DNA of 64,000 nucleotides from Lacticaseibacillus sharpeae JCM 1186 = DSM 20505 (GCF_001436225.1 NZ_AYYO01000010.1:62001-126000); one strand, 5' to 3'. Positions 51,816 through 60,642 are shown, numbered from the stretch's first letter. The notes: a model not told the origin generated them from the sequence alone. Numbers and translations are program-made.

Positions 51816-52264
51816 TAGTCCTGCCTCCCATCAAAGAAGATGATGTAGATGGCGACGCAGATTACCCCGACCGTCAGGCACATATCGGCGACGTTGAAGA
51901 TGGGAAAGTTGATGAAGTCGGTCTGGAACATGTCCGTGACGTACTGCTGGTGCACCCGATCGATGAAATTGCCGAGTGCGCCGGCGAGAATCAGCGCCAG
52001 GCCGAGCCGGTAAATCGGTTTGTTTTTACTGTCGCGCCACATGAAGGCCACAACGGCGAGCGCGATGACGGTGACGATGTAGAAGAACCATTGCTGGCCC
52101 TCGAACATGCTCCAGGCGGCCCCGGTGTTGCGGATGTTGGTCAGGCTAAGAATGCCAGGAATCAGTTCGTGGCTGGTGTTTAAGGCAATGTTGCTGGCCA
52201 CCCAGAACTTAACCAGCTGGTCGGCGGCAATCATGACCGCGGTGATGATGAGATAAATAATCAA
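51815..52264 (-). CDS. lspA: Lipoprotein signal peptidase
   Basis: Membrane aspartyl protease that removes lipoprotein signal peptides. Four helices in 149 residues; catalytic Asp102 in GNFIDR and Asp127 in FNVADM, with DQLVK near residue 15 and NTGAAWSMF near residue 46. Start TTG 52264 behind GGAAG. It follows fhs by 24 bases on the same strand, so a common transcript ebsA-fhs-lspA-rluD is likely, reaching the pyrP attenuator. Confidence 0.96.
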   Translation of the reverse strand: MIIYLIITAVMIAADQLVKFWVASNIALNTSHELIPGILSLTNIRNTGAAWSMFEGQQWFFYIVTVIALAVVAFMWRDSKNKPIYRLGLALILAGALGNFIDRVHQQYVTDMFQTDFINFPIFNVADMCLTVGVICVAIYIIFFDGRQD

Positions 52265-52288
52265 AATTAGACTTCCGTTTCTGTTGCG

Positions 52289-53962
52289 TTAGAAGAGGCC
52301 GGAAATAACCCCGTCGTCGTCAACGTCGATATTTTGCGCAGCGGGCACCTTAGGCAGGCCCGGCATGGTCAGGATGGCCCCCGTCTTGACGACGAGAAAA
52401 CCTGCGCCGAGCTTCGGCACGATTTCGCTGACGTGGATGGTGAAGTCAGTGGGCGCACCAAGTTTGGTGGCGTCATCACTGAAGGAGTACTGGGTCTTAG
52501 CAACGCAGACCGGTAACTTGTCCCAGCCGTTCTTCTTGATGACCTTCAAATTGATGCTGGCCTGGTGGCTGAATTCGACCTTACTGCCCCCGTAGACGTT
52601 CTGAACGATGGTTGCCAGTTTGTCCTGGAGCGAGGTGTCGAGCGCGTACAGTGGCTTGAACGTGGATGGCTGCTCAGTGGCCGTTACGACCGCCTGCGCG
52701 AGTTCTAGGCCGCCTGCGCTACCATCGGCCCAGACTGTCGTGTTGACCGCCTGGACGCCCTTAGCCGCGCACAATTCCTGGACGAGCTTGATTTCGGCGT
52801 CAGTGTCCTTAGTGAATGCGTTAATTGCGACCACAACCGGCACACCGTAATGCTGCATGTTGTCGATGTGGCGGTTCAGGTTGGCAAAACCGGCGCGCAA
52901 TGCGGCCAAGTTCTCCGTGCCAAGTTCCTTAAGGGGTACGCCACCGTTGTACTTGAGCGCACGGACCGTAGCCACAATGACAACGGCGTCCGGCGTCTTG
53001 CCGAGCACTGGTGCCTTGATGTCCATGAACTTCTCGGCGCCAAGGTCGGCCCCAAAGCCCGCTTCGGTCACCGCGATGTCTCCGAGTGCCAGTGCGGCGC
53101 GGGTTGCGAGGACGGAATTACAACCATGCGCGATGTTGGCAAACGGACCGCCGTGAATGATGGTTGGGGTGTGTTCCAAGGTCTGCACGAGGTTGGGCTT
53201 GGCCGCGTCCTTCAGCAGGGCCGCAATCGCGCCGGTCACACCAAGCTGGGCCACCGTTACGGGTTTGCGGTCGTAAGAAAAGCCGATGACAATCCGGCCG
53301 ATGCGTTCCTTGAGGTCGTGCAAGTCGCTGGCTAAGCACAAGACCGCCATGAGTTCACTGGCGACGGTGATGTCAAAGCCATCTTCGCGCGGCACCCCTT
53401 GGTACGGCCCACCCATGCCGATCACGATGTTGCGTAGTGCGCGGTCGTTGATGTCCAGCCCGCGCTTCCAGCTAATGCGCCGGGGGTCCAGGTTCAGCTG
53501 GTTCCCCTGTTGCATGTGGTTGTCAATCAGGGCTGCCAGCGTGTCCACCGCACAGGTTAATGCGTGCATGTCACCGGTGAAATGCAAGTTGATGTCTTCC
53601 ATTGGCACCACTTGGGCGTAACCACCACCTGTGGCCCCACCCTTCATCCCCATGACGGGACCAAGTGACGGTTCGCGGAGTGCGAGCACGGCTTTTTTGC
53701 CAATTTTACGCAGTGCGTCCCCGAGGCCGACCACGATGGTGGACTTCCCCTCCCCCGCTGGTGTTGGGTTAATGGCGGTCACCAGGACCAGCTTGCCCTG
53801 CGGTTTTTGCGCCAAGCGCTTTTGGGCCGCAAAGGTGATTTTCGCCTTGTACGGGCCGTACTGCTCAATTTCGTCGGCCTGCAGTCCCGCAGCGCTTGCT
53901 ACCTGGGCGATTGGCTGCATTTCATTTTTCTCGTTTGCTTGTGCGATATCAATGTCTGACAT
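52289..53962 (-). CDS. fhs: Formate-tetrahydrofolate ligase
   Basis: Makes 10-formyl-tetrahydrofolate from formate, ATP and tetrahydrofolate, supplying one-carbon units for purines and fMet-tRNA. The 557 residues show the P-loop [10 protein letters not shown] at 66-75, [21 protein letters not shown] begun near residue 98, and GDMHALT near residue 129, all family landmarks. Length is normal. The ribosome site is AGGGGG. It is nine bases downstream of ebsA. Confidence 0.97.
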   Translation of the reverse strand: MSDIDIAQANEKNEMQPIAQVASAAGLQADEIEQYGPYKAKITFAAQKRLAQKPQGKLVLVTAINPTPAGEGKSTIVVGLGDALRKIGKKAVLALREPSLGPVMGMKGGATGGGYAQVVPMEDINLHFTGDMHALTCAVDTLAALIDNHMQQGNQLNLDPRRISWKRGLDINDRALRNIVIGMGGPYQGVPREDGFDITVASELMAVLCLASDLHDLKERIGRIVIGFSYDRKPVTVAQLGVTGAIAALLKDAAKPNLVQTLEHTPTIIHGGPFANIAHGCNSVLATRAALALGDIAVTEAGFGADLGAEKFMDIKAPVLGKTPDAVVIVATVRALKYNGGVPLKELGTENLAALRAGFANLNRHIDNMQHYGVPVVVAINAFTKDTDAEIKLVQELCAAKGVQAVNTTVWADGSAGGLELAQAVVTATEQPSTFKPLYALDTSLQDKLATIVQNVYGGSKVEFSHQASINLKVIKKNGWDKLPVCVAKTQYSFSDDATKLGAPTDFTIHVSEIVPKLGAGFLVVKTGAILTMPGLPKVPAAQNIDVDDDGVISGLF

Positions 53963-53971
53963 GGTTGCCCC

Positions 53972-54364
53972 CTAATTATGGTTGTTCAATAACTGTGCAA
54001 TTAACGATGCCTTACGCCAGGTGCCAATTTGCAGGTCGCCGTATGGGGTGCCCTGCAATAGCAGCCGGTGTTTACCAATGACGCTGATGTTTAGGTCCTT
54101 AACCGGAATGGTCAGGGTGTTACTGGGCAGCACCCGCCTAAGCGTGAGGTGCTGCGCGCTGATGGTGCCATGATAGCGAACTACTTGTAAAATCACCACT
54201 AGGCTAGTGACTAATGCTACAATGATTGCAAGCAGCGATACATTGCTAGTTTCCATCTGCAGTGTCACCGCTAGTCCGTAACCGGCAATAATGAGGCCCC
54301 AAAAAATAACTGCGTCCATAATTGCGGGCTGGTACGAAAATCTTTGGCGCAAATCTATCACCAT
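53972..54364 (-). CDS. ebsA: EbsA-family membrane protein
   Basis: Protein of 130 residues with two N-terminal membrane helices (about 16-33 and 42-62) and a cytoplasmic C-terminal domain of small beta type (LTLRRVLPSNTLTIPVKDL). It resembles EbsA, first described beside enterococcal genes affecting surface adhesin exposure; the biochemical role is unknown. Only 18 bases separate its ATG from that of the divergent RNase H-like gene. Its ribosome site is poor (AGG immediately before ATG), and a GTG as the second codon is an alternative. Confidence 0.7.
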   Translation of the reverse strand: MVIDLRQRFSYQPAIMDAVIFWGLIIAGYGLAVTLQMETSNVSLLAIIVALVTSLVVILQVVRYHGTISAQHLTLRRVLPSNTLTIPVKDLNISVIGKHRLLLQGTPYGDLQIGTWRKASLIAQLLNNHN

Positions 54365-54382
54365 CCTAGGAAAATTTAGAAC

Positions 54383-54778
54383 ATGCTCAAATTGTACACA
54401 GACGCGGCCGTAAAAGGCAACCCAGGGCCAGCGGGAATTGGCATTCTTATTGTTGGATTAAATACTCCCATCGAAAAATCAGCGCCCATTGCGCCCATGA
54501 CCAACCACGAAGCTGAGTTCGTCGCGGCGATTCACGGGTTCAACGAATTGGTGCATGCGGGCCTGGCTGGCCAAAACGTGCAGCTGATTTCGGACAGCGA
54601 ACTAGTCATTGACGCGCTGAACAAGGGTTACACTAAGCATTATGGTGCGCTTTATGCCGAATTGGTGCAAGCCGCCGCCCCCTTCCCGCTTGTAATTCCG
54701 ACGTGGCAAAATGAAAAGCAGAATCACCGCGCCCACCAGTTAGCGCTGCGGGGTCTGCACGCAAAGCGCGCGGATTAA
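54383..54778 (+). CDS. Ribonuclease HI-family protein
   Basis: Cleaves RNA in RNA-DNA hybrids, or a related reverse-transcriptase-like RNase H fold protein (Bacillus YpeP type). The 131 residues have the first catalytic Asp in YTDAA with GNPGPAG after it, the Glu in HEAEFVA near residue 49 and the Asp in SDSELV near residue 72; the fourth, near HRAHQLA at residue 116, is less clear. It lacks the basic protrusion of E. coli RNase HI. A weak AGGA stands 12 bases before the ATG. Confidence 0.88.
   Translation: MLKLYTDAAVKGNPGPAGIGILIVGLNTPIEKSAPIAPMTNHEAEFVAAIHGFNELVHAGLAGQNVQLISDSELVIDALNKGYTKHYGALYAELVQAAAPFPLVIPTWQNEKQNHRAHQLALRGLHAKRAD
54391..54420 (-). promoter_or_regulatory. Candidate ebsA promoter inside the RNase H-like gene
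   Basis: Minus strand TTGCCT (54415-54420), 18 bases, TACAAT (54391-54396). Confidence 0.4.
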
Positions 54779-54781
54779 AGC

Positions 54782-54823
54782 AAAAAAACGAGCCATTACC
54801 TGCGTTGGTAATGGTTCGTTTTT
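54782..54823 (+). terminator. Bidirectional terminator after the RNase H-like gene
   Basis: AACGAGCCATTACC (54787-54800) pairs with GGTAATGGTTCGTT (54807-54820); A tract before and T tract after serve both strands. Confidence 0.93.
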
Positions 54824-54826
54824 AGG

Positions 54827-55144
54827 TTAAATATCATCAAAACGCTTCTGGTTGGCCTTGAGTTCACTGTGTGCCGCGGCTACTAGCTGATCAACAGCGG
54901 TATCCAGTTCGGCGTCCGTTAGCGAATAAGCATCCCGTAAATAGCCTTCCGCGATGGCCCGGTAGTCACTTGTGGCGGCTCCCCCATCATGGAGCATTTC
55001 GTCAATGGCATCTGGCCAGTTGTCGATTGCTGCGGCAAGCTTGCTGGCAACGTGGTGGTCCTTCAGCCGGCGTTCAGCCGTGGCGACCAGCGTGTCGTTC
55101 ATGTCAATTGCAGCCGCTTCGTCCTTTTTACGATTGCGTTTCAT
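54827..55144 (-). CDS. Small hypothetical protein
   Basis: I do not recognise this protein. About 105 residues from ATG 55144 (or 109 from GTG 55156, with GAGG just before). It is soluble, helical by appearance and acidic overall, with a basic start (KRNRKKDE) and no cysteine. Repeated Ala/Asp/Leu heptad-like spacing over residues 35-100 suggests a helical bundle. It ends at the shared terminator with the RNase H-like gene, so it is a real transcription unit, probably with a promoter near 55165. Confidence 0.6.
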   Translation of the reverse strand: MKRNRKKDEAAAIDMNDTLVATAERRLKDHHVASKLAAAIDNWPDAIDEMLHDGGAATSDYRAIAEGYLRDAYSLTDAELDTAVDQLVAAAHSELKANQKRFDDI

Positions 55145-55195
55145 TATTTCCGTCACCTCAACTATATTTTACCGCTAATTCATGTTGCTGCGGCG

Positions 55196-56701
55196 TTAAT
55201 CTTCGGCGACAGCTAGATCCTCATCGATGTAGGTGTAATCAATCCCCGAACCAGTCTTAATTCCCTTCTCGTGGACGGCCAGGTAGTGAATGTAGTGTTC
55301 CAGTGATAACCATGAACTGTAGCTACTGATGCTGAAGTAGAAATACTTGGACTTGTCCACCCGCGGGTCGGATACCTTGGTCATGTCCGCGGTGATAATC
55401 AGCCGCGCTACCGATTCAGAGTGCACCAGCTGCACGGCGGGCATTTGGGTGAGTGAGGCCTCAATCGCCGCGTATTCTTGATGGTCCATTGTCTCGTCGA
55501 TGTAGATGCGCACGTGGCGCTTGGCGTCAGGCAGGGCGGTCGCGAGCAGCGGCGTGATGCGCCGGGTCAGTGGCGTTTGGATCTTACGGAAACCCTGCAG
55601 GTGGCCAGGCAGGGTCGCGAAGATTTGCTTGAGCATGTTCTCCAGCGAGCTCGGACTGGCCGAACCCACGGGAACGACGACCGGTTCTAATACGGGTACG
55701 CCTACCCCGAGAATTTTCATGGCCACGGTGACCGAGAGGATATTCCCGACTAACACCTGGTTGTCCAGCATGTGTGCATTAACGCCCGCCACCGTGTGCA
55801 TCCGTCGCTGAATCAGTGAAACGAGCTGCCAATCCGCAGTGTTCAGCCGGGCGTGGTAGCCGATGAAGCGCGACAGTAGTTCGTCATCGTGGGTGTGGAA
55901 GCCGGCACAGAGCATCGTCTCCAGGTGAATGAGTGCAATGGTGTTCGGGAAATCACTGACAAAGTCCGGCATGTGGTTCAGCGCCGGTTTGAACCCCGTG
56001 ATGGTGATTATTTCATCTAGTGGCCGCAACGAATTGAGTGGGTGCTTCGAATTAGCCCGAATAATGTTGACCGCACAAATCAGGCGGAGGCGGCGATGGT
56101 TGAAGTTTGGCATCACCAGCTGGGCTTTTTCCAGCCGGAGCGCCGTTTGTTCGGGCAAGTCCCCCAGTTCGGGAAACAGGTCGACCCCATCCTGGCAAAT
56201 CTGCCAGAGTATCTCGCTGAGGGTAATCCGGACGACCATCTCGTTACCGTTGATGCTGATCGGATTGTAGTTCAGGCGGAGATCATATTGCTTCAGCATC
56301 TCGCTGAGCGCCTTGGTGCGCCGAAAAACAGTTGCCGTGCTGGTGCCCTGTGCGTCCGCGAATTCTTTGACGGTCCAGTCGGGGTGTTGCATGACGGCAC
56401 AGAGGAATTCGCCGACAATCGATTGCCGCATTAAATAGACCGCGTAACATGGTGCGGGGATGTTGAAGCGGCGACTAATGGGTTCGGTGTGGGCGACGGG
56501 CGCTGCGCCCTTGCTCACGCGCAGTTCATTCAGCTCGTCCCCGATGATTTGAATCATGCGGTAGACGCTAGTTGTGCTCACGCCGCGTAATTTAGCAACG
56601 GTTTCCGCATTTTGGTACTCGCGTGGTAGATCAATGTACTGTTGGTAGAATTCCAGTCGGCTTTGGTCGTTATGGCCTAAAAACAATTGATACGTATACA
56701 T
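55196..56701 (-). CDS. Mga-like transcriptional regulator
   Basis: Stand-alone regulator of 501 residues related to streptococcal Mga. Two helix-turn-helix segments are seen near residues 30-50 (TVAKLRGVSTTSVYRMIQ) and 108-128 (TVKEFADAQGTSTATVFRR), then a helical middle (about 165-380) where Mga has phosphorylatable PTS-regulation-like domains, and an alpha/beta C-terminal domain (about 385-490) resembling an EIIB fold. Sugar-transport phosphorylation control is therefore possible but inferred. No target gene is obvious. The upstream region holds several palindromes. GAGGG lies before ATG 56701. Confidence 0.8.
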   Translation of the reverse strand: MYTYQLFLGHNDQSRLEFYQQYIDLPREYQNAETVAKLRGVSTTSVYRMIQIIGDELNELRVSKGAAPVAHTEPISRRFNIPAPCYAVYLMRQSIVGEFLCAVMQHPDWTVKEFADAQGTSTATVFRRTKALSEMLKQYDLRLNYNPISINGNEMVVRITLSEILWQICQDGVDLFPELGDLPEQTALRLEKAQLVMPNFNHRRLRLICAVNIIRANSKHPLNSLRPLDEIITITGFKPALNHMPDFVSDFPNTIALIHLETMLCAGFHTHDDELLSRFIGYHARLNTADWQLVSLIQRRMHTVAGVNAHMLDNQVLVGNILSVTVAMKILGVGVPVLEPVVVPVGSASPSSLENMLKQIFATLPGHLQGFRKIQTPLTRRITPLLATALPDAKRHVRIYIDETMDHQEYAAIEASLTQMPAVQLVHSESVARLIITADMTKVSDPRVDKSKYFYFSISSYSSWLSLEHYIHYLAVHEKGIKTGSGIDYTYIDEDLAVAED

Positions 56702-56752
56702 AATTCTGTCACCCTCATCCCGGTTTGCTTAGCGACAATTCCCATACTTTAG

Positions 56753-56863
56753 ATTATACAGGGTGACAAGACCTGTTTGGGAAAAGGGGGGTAACTTTTT
56801 TGCCATTTCACGTGTAACGTTACAAATCACTTAACAAATATCTGCATAAATTGCATATATGCA
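56753..56863 (-). promoter_or_regulatory. Upstream region of the Mga-like gene: promoter and palindromes
   Basis: Minus-strand TATAAT at 56753-56758. TGTCACCC (56707-56714) and GGGTGACA (56761-56768) form an inverted repeat bracketing the start. Farther up are two perfect palindromes, TGTAACGTTACA (56813-56824) and TGCATATATGCA (56852-56863), and a partial repeat TGCATAAA at 56843. Confidence 0.5.
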
Positions 56864-56924
56864 CTTGTAAATAAGCACTATATTCGTTATTTAAAAGCTG
56901 GCCATTATGATTCTGGGCCGCCAA

Positions 56925-56970
56925 CAAAAAAACAGACACACGGCCCGTTAAAAACGTGCGTGTGTCTGTT
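56925..56970 (-). terminator. pepO terminator
   Basis: AACAGACACACG (56931-56942) pairs with CGTGTGTCTGTT (56959-56970); minus strand continues TTTTTTT. Confidence 0.93.
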
Positions 56971-56978
56971 GGTGGTTC

Positions 56979-58883
56979 TTACCAAATAGTGATGCGCTTG
57001 TCAGGTGCCAAGTACATGCCGTCGCCCTCCTGAACATCGAAGGTGCTGTACCAGTCGTCCAGGTTGCGTGGCTGGATGTTAGCACGCAGGTAACCTGGCG
57101 CGTGGACGTCAGTTGCCAGAAGCAGCTGGGCGTATTCTGGGCGTTCCTTCATGCGCCAGATCCGGGCCCAGTTAGTGAAGAAGGCGTGCAAATCAACGTC
57201 GTCTTCCTGCTTTGCCGTGGTCAAAGCGGCGGAAATCCCGCCGGCATCGGCGATGTTTTCACTGACGATGAGCTTCCCGTTCACCTTGCCGCCCGCGTAG
57301 TCAATGCCGTCGAACTCGGCAATCATGTCCTGGGTCAACTCGTTGAACTTCTTGTAGTCGGCGTCCTGCCACCACTTCTTGAGGTTCCCGTACTCGTCGA
57401 ACTGGGCCCCGTTGTTGTCGAAGCCGTGGGAGATTTCGTGGGCGATAACGGCCCCGATGCCCCCGAAGTTCTCGGATGGCGTCTGCTTCAGTGAGTAGAA
57501 TGGTGCCTGCAAGATTGCGGCTGGGAACGTGATGTCGTTACGGGATGGGTCGTAGCAAGCGTTGACCAAGTGGCCAGGCATTGCCCATTCGGAACGGTCA
57601 ACCGGCTTGGTCAGCTTAGCGAACTGCCACTTCTTGCGGGCTGCCGCGATGCCGGCAGCATTGGCGAGCAAGGTGGCACTTGGGTCAACCTTGAAGGCCG
57701 CATACATTGCGTCCACCTTGTCGGGGTAGCCCATCTTCAGAACCATCTTGTCCAACTTGACGATGGCCTTTTCACTTGTTTCCTTTGACAGCCAAGCGTT
57801 CTTTTGCAGCCGGTCCTTGTAGGTCGCAATCATGCGTTCAACCATCTTGATGACGTCCGTCTTGGCTGCCTCACCGAAGTATGTGCGGCCATAGTAGACC
57901 CCGATTGGTTCGGAGAAGAAGGTGTTGGTCAAACGGTAAGCACCCTTTTCCTTTGCTGGTGCTGCTGGCAGACCACGCAGGGCCCGGTTGAAGGCGCCAC
58001 CGGCAATCCGCAGTTCGTCGCTGAGGAATGGGGTGTCGCTGAGCAAATCCTTGACGTACGCCCAAGCCTTGTAATCTGCGAATGTATCCGCGTTGAACAA
58101 GGTTGCAGCCTCATCCAGGAACCGGGGATCGTAGGCGATGACCTGTTCTGGCAAAGCCGGCATGGTTTCGTTCAGGAAGTTGATGAGGTCGAAACTGTCA
58201 GTCTTCTTGGCTGCTTCCGTGACGGAGATTGGGTTGTAGCATGCTGGGTAGTCGGCCCATTCTTCAGAGCTCTTGACCCGCTTAGCAACGGCAGCATCAA
58301 ATGCCAGTGCGCCATCCAAGTAGGCATTCTGGTCAGCGGCGGACAAATCCGTCTTGGCTAGTACTACTGCCGCCGTTTCCCGCCACTTAGCGAGCAGCTT
58401 TGGCCCCTGCTCATTGTCCTTTGCGTAGTAAGTTGTGTCAGGCAAGATGGTGCTTGGACCCGAGATGACTACGGAGTTATGGCTCGTGTCTTTCATGTCG
58501 GCGTCAACGTCGACACTAACGGGCATTGGGAAACCGTTTGTGGCCAGCTGGCCAGCGTGTGCGTTGAATTCATCGATAGTGGTGATTGCTTGCAATTCCT
58601 GCAGGCGGTCAAGGGCGGGCTGAATGCCATCGGCGTCACGCTTAGCGAAATCGGTGGCCTGCTTGTATAACGTGATTGCTTCATTGAGGTCATCGCTATC
58701 GGACTGCTTGGTGCCAGCCGCGAACGCCTCGAAGTCGGCCATCAGTGTCTTTTCAACGTCGTCAGCTAGGTCTTGGAAGCCCCCAGTTGCGACCTTATCG
58801 TCGGGAATAACAGCAGTTGCGGCCCATTCACCGTTGACTGCTGCGTACAAATCATCTTGCACACGTGGTTGTGTATCTGCCAT
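56979..58883 (-). CDS. pepO: M13-family oligoendopeptidase PepO
   Basis: Zinc metallopeptidase of the neprilysin family, 634 residues, that cleaves casein-derived oligopeptides in lactic acid bacteria. The zinc site HEISHGFDNNG near residue 480 and the third-ligand motif ENIADAGG near residue 540 are present, and the protein ends in the conserved RxTIW form as KRITIW. No signal peptide, so cytosolic as in other lactobacilli. GAGGAGG precedes ATG 58883. Confidence 0.97.
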   Translation of the reverse strand: MADTQPRVQDDLYAAVNGEWAATAVIPDDKVATGGFQDLADDVEKTLMADFEAFAAGTKQSDSDDLNEAITLYKQATDFAKRDADGIQPALDRLQELQAITTIDEFNAHAGQLATNGFPMPVSVDVDADMKDTSHNSVVISGPSTILPDTTYYAKDNEQGPKLLAKWRETAAVVLAKTDLSAADQNAYLDGALAFDAAVAKRVKSSEEWADYPACYNPISVTEAAKKTDSFDLINFLNETMPALPEQVIAYDPRFLDEAATLFNADTFADYKAWAYVKDLLSDTPFLSDELRIAGGAFNRALRGLPAAPAKEKGAYRLTNTFFSEPIGVYYGRTYFGEAAKTDVIKMVERMIATYKDRLQKNAWLSKETSEKAIVKLDKMVLKMGYPDKVDAMYAAFKVDPSATLLANAAGIAAARKKWQFAKLTKPVDRSEWAMPGHLVNACYDPSRNDITFPAAILQAPFYSLKQTPSENFGGIGAVIAHEISHGFDNNGAQFDEYGNLKKWWQDADYKKFNELTQDMIAEFDGIDYAGGKVNGKLIVSENIADAGGISAALTTAKQEDDVDLHAFFTNWARIWRMKERPEYAQLLLATDVHAPGYLRANIQPRNLDDWYSTFDVQEGDGMYLAPDKRITIW

Positions 58884-58939
58884 GCAATAATTCCTCCTCA
58901 GTAAAAATATGTAGTTAATCTTCTTCTAATACCTCGTTC

Positions 58940-58968
58940 ATTGTACTCAAAAAATGATGAAAGTTAAA
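58940..58968 (-). promoter_or_regulatory. Candidate pepO promoter
   Basis: Minus strand TTTAAC (58963-58968), 17 bases, TACAAT (58940-58945). Confidence 0.45.
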
Positions 58969-59017
58969 GCTAAGAATCCCATTTTGGCCCGTACAAGCGT
59001 CAATTTGTGTCCGCAGA

Positions 59018-59050
59018 CGAAAAATAGCCCTCAATTTGCGGGCTATTTTT
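59018..59050 (-). terminator. Terminator of the small Sm-like gene
   Basis: AAAATAGCCC (59021-59030) pairs with GGGCTATTTT (59040-59049); T-rich on both strands. Confidence 0.9.
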
Positions 59051-59065
59051 CGGTTTATTCAATTT

Positions 59066-59293
59066 TTAGTTGTACGCAACACGAGTGATTGCATAGCCGG
59101 GGATGCGTTTAATCCCCTTTTTGGTTTGCACCAGAATCACGGAACGGTCGGCGAACGGCTTCACCTGGCCGGGAATAATCTCCTTCACCGTCCCCTTGCA
59201 CTTTTGCTTGTCCATCGTGGCAACGGTCACCTGCTGCCCCTTAATTCTGGCCTCGCTTAACCGCTTAAGAATGTCAATCATGCTTTCGCTCAT
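59066..59293 (-). CDS. Small protein with Hfq/Sm-like strand pattern
   Basis: A 75-residue protein I cannot assign to a named family. It opens with a short amphipathic helix (about 4-18, MIDILKRLSEARI) and continues as five probable strands: QVTVATM (21-27), CKGTVKEI (32-39), SVILVQT (51-57), IKRIP (61-65) and AITRVAY (69-74). Helix plus five strands, with an AIT(S)-R/T ending, is the outline of Hfq and other Sm proteins, whose last motif is KHAIST. Overall basic. GAGGAGG precedes ATG 59293, and the gene has its own terminator, so it is real. An SH3-like barrel is the main alternative. Confidence 0.65.
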   Translation of the reverse strand: MSESMIDILKRLSEARIKGQQVTVATMDKQKCKGTVKEIIPGQVKPFADRSVILVQTKKGIKRIPGYAITRVAYN

Positions 59294-59397
59294 GCGTTGT
59301 CCTCCTCTTCCAGTAGCTTGAAATCGGTTACAACTACATTATAACGCGTGCGGCGCAGATAATGAAGCGGTTTAGATTTTCTATTAATTTCTTAATG

Positions 59398-60528
59398 TTA
59401 GTGCTTGGCTGGTCGCTTTCCCCAGTACTGGAAAAGGTCCGTGCGAATGGCCCCGTTATATAGCTTGCGGCGCTTAGTTGCCTTCTGGCCGTAGAACCGT
59501 TCGAACTCGAGGTCCCCGGTCAGAATGTATTTGCTCCAGGTTGGCATGGTGCGGTAGACGTCCCCCATTTCGGTGGCAACGCGGCGGGCAGCTTCGACGT
59601 CGTTCATCCGCTTCCCGTATGGTGGGTTGGCGATGATGACCCCGTCCTCAAGGTCAGTGTGGAAGTCCTTGACGGCGACCTGACGGAAACGAATATTGTG
59701 CAAGACGCCGGCGTTTTGGGCGTTGACGTTCGCGATTTCAATCATTTCTTGGTTGATATCACCACCGATGATGGTCAACTCATTGTTGTTAATCAGGCTG
59801 TCTGCTTCTTCGCGCACGTCAGCGAGAATGCTGGGCTTCATGAAGTGGAAGTTGCTGAATGCGAAGTCACGCTTGATGCCGGGGGCAATGTTGCGGCCGA
59901 TCAGGGCAGCTTCAATGGCAATCGTCCCGGAACCAGTCGTGGGGTCGTAGAACGGCATGTTCGGGTGCCAGTTCGTCAGCATGACCAGTGCCGCCGCGAA
60001 GTTTTCCTTCAGTGGTGCAGGGCCCTTGGCAACGCGGTAACCGCGCTTGAACAGTGAGCTCCCCGTCGAATCAATGGTGATGGTGGCGATGTCCTTCAGG
60101 ATGGACACTTCCAGCGGGTACTTGTCCCCTGTTTCCGGCAGTCGGGAGTGACGGTGGTAAGTGGCACTCAGACTGTCAACGATGGCCTTCTTGGTGATGG
60201 CCTGGACGTCAGGCTCGGAGTGCAGCTTGCTGCGGACGGCGCGGCCCGCAACGGGGAACTGCGCGTCAAGTGGCAGGTAATCGGCCCAGGCAATTGCGCG
60301 GACTCCTTCGAACAGTTCCTCGAAAGATAGGGCCTTGAACTGGGTGACGATGATCTTAATCCGGTCGGCGGAACGGAGCCAGACGTTCGTGTACGCGATG
60401 TCACGTTCGTCGCCCTCAAAATAAACCTTCCCGTTTTCGGTGCGGGTCTTGTAGCCCATATCCTGCAGTTCGCGGGCAGTAACGGACTCGAAGCCCGCAG
60501 CCATCGTTGCGACTAGTTGATATTTCAT
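59398..60528 (-). CDS. THUMP-domain class I SAM-dependent RNA methyltransferase (RlmL/YpsC family)
   Basis: Methylates guanosine N2 in 23S rRNA by family inference. The 376 residues have an N-terminal ferredoxin-like and THUMP domain (about 1-155) and a Rossmann methyltransferase domain with the SAM-binding DPTTGSGTIAIEAA near residue 194-207, GGDINQEMIEIA near residue 253 and the catalytic NPPYGKR near residue 299-305. In Bacillus ypsC also follows gpsB and rnpB. GAGAGGA precedes ATG 60528. Its -10 TACAAT (60601-60606, complement) lies in the tail of the rnpB terminator region. Confidence 0.94.
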   Translation of the reverse strand: MKYQLVATMAAGFESVTARELQDMGYKTRTENGKVYFEGDERDIAYTNVWLRSADRIKIIVTQFKALSFEELFEGVRAIAWADYLPLDAQFPVAGRAVRSKLHSEPDVQAITKKAIVDSLSATYHRHSRLPETGDKYPLEVSILKDIATITIDSTGSSLFKRGYRVAKGPAPLKENFAAALVMLTNWHPNMPFYDPTTGSGTIAIEAALIGRNIAPGIKRDFAFSNFHFMKPSILADVREEADSLINNNELTIIGGDINQEMIEIANVNAQNAGVLHNIRFRQVAVKDFHTDLEDGVIIANPPYGKRMNDVEAARRVATEMGDVYRTMPTWSKYILTGDLEFERFYGQKATKRRKLYNGAIRTDLFQYWGKRPAKH

Positions 60529-60607
60529 ATTATTCCTCTCTGTGGTTGGTGCTGGTGTGTGCGTTTAAGCAATTACGAATTAACTGGTTTTGCATTTACC
60601 ATTGTAT

Positions 60608-60636
60608 ACTAAAACAGCTTGGGTTGCCCCAAGCTG
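60608..60636 (-). terminator. rnpB terminator
   Basis: CAGCTTGGG (60615-60623), loop TTGC, CCCAAGCTG (60628-60636); the minus strand ends TTTTAG. Confidence 0.9.
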
Positions 60637-60642
60637 TGCCTG

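Noticed and set aside
56813-56824. Catabolite-response element
   Set aside because: TGTAACGTTACA lacks the two extra central positions of the cre consensus.
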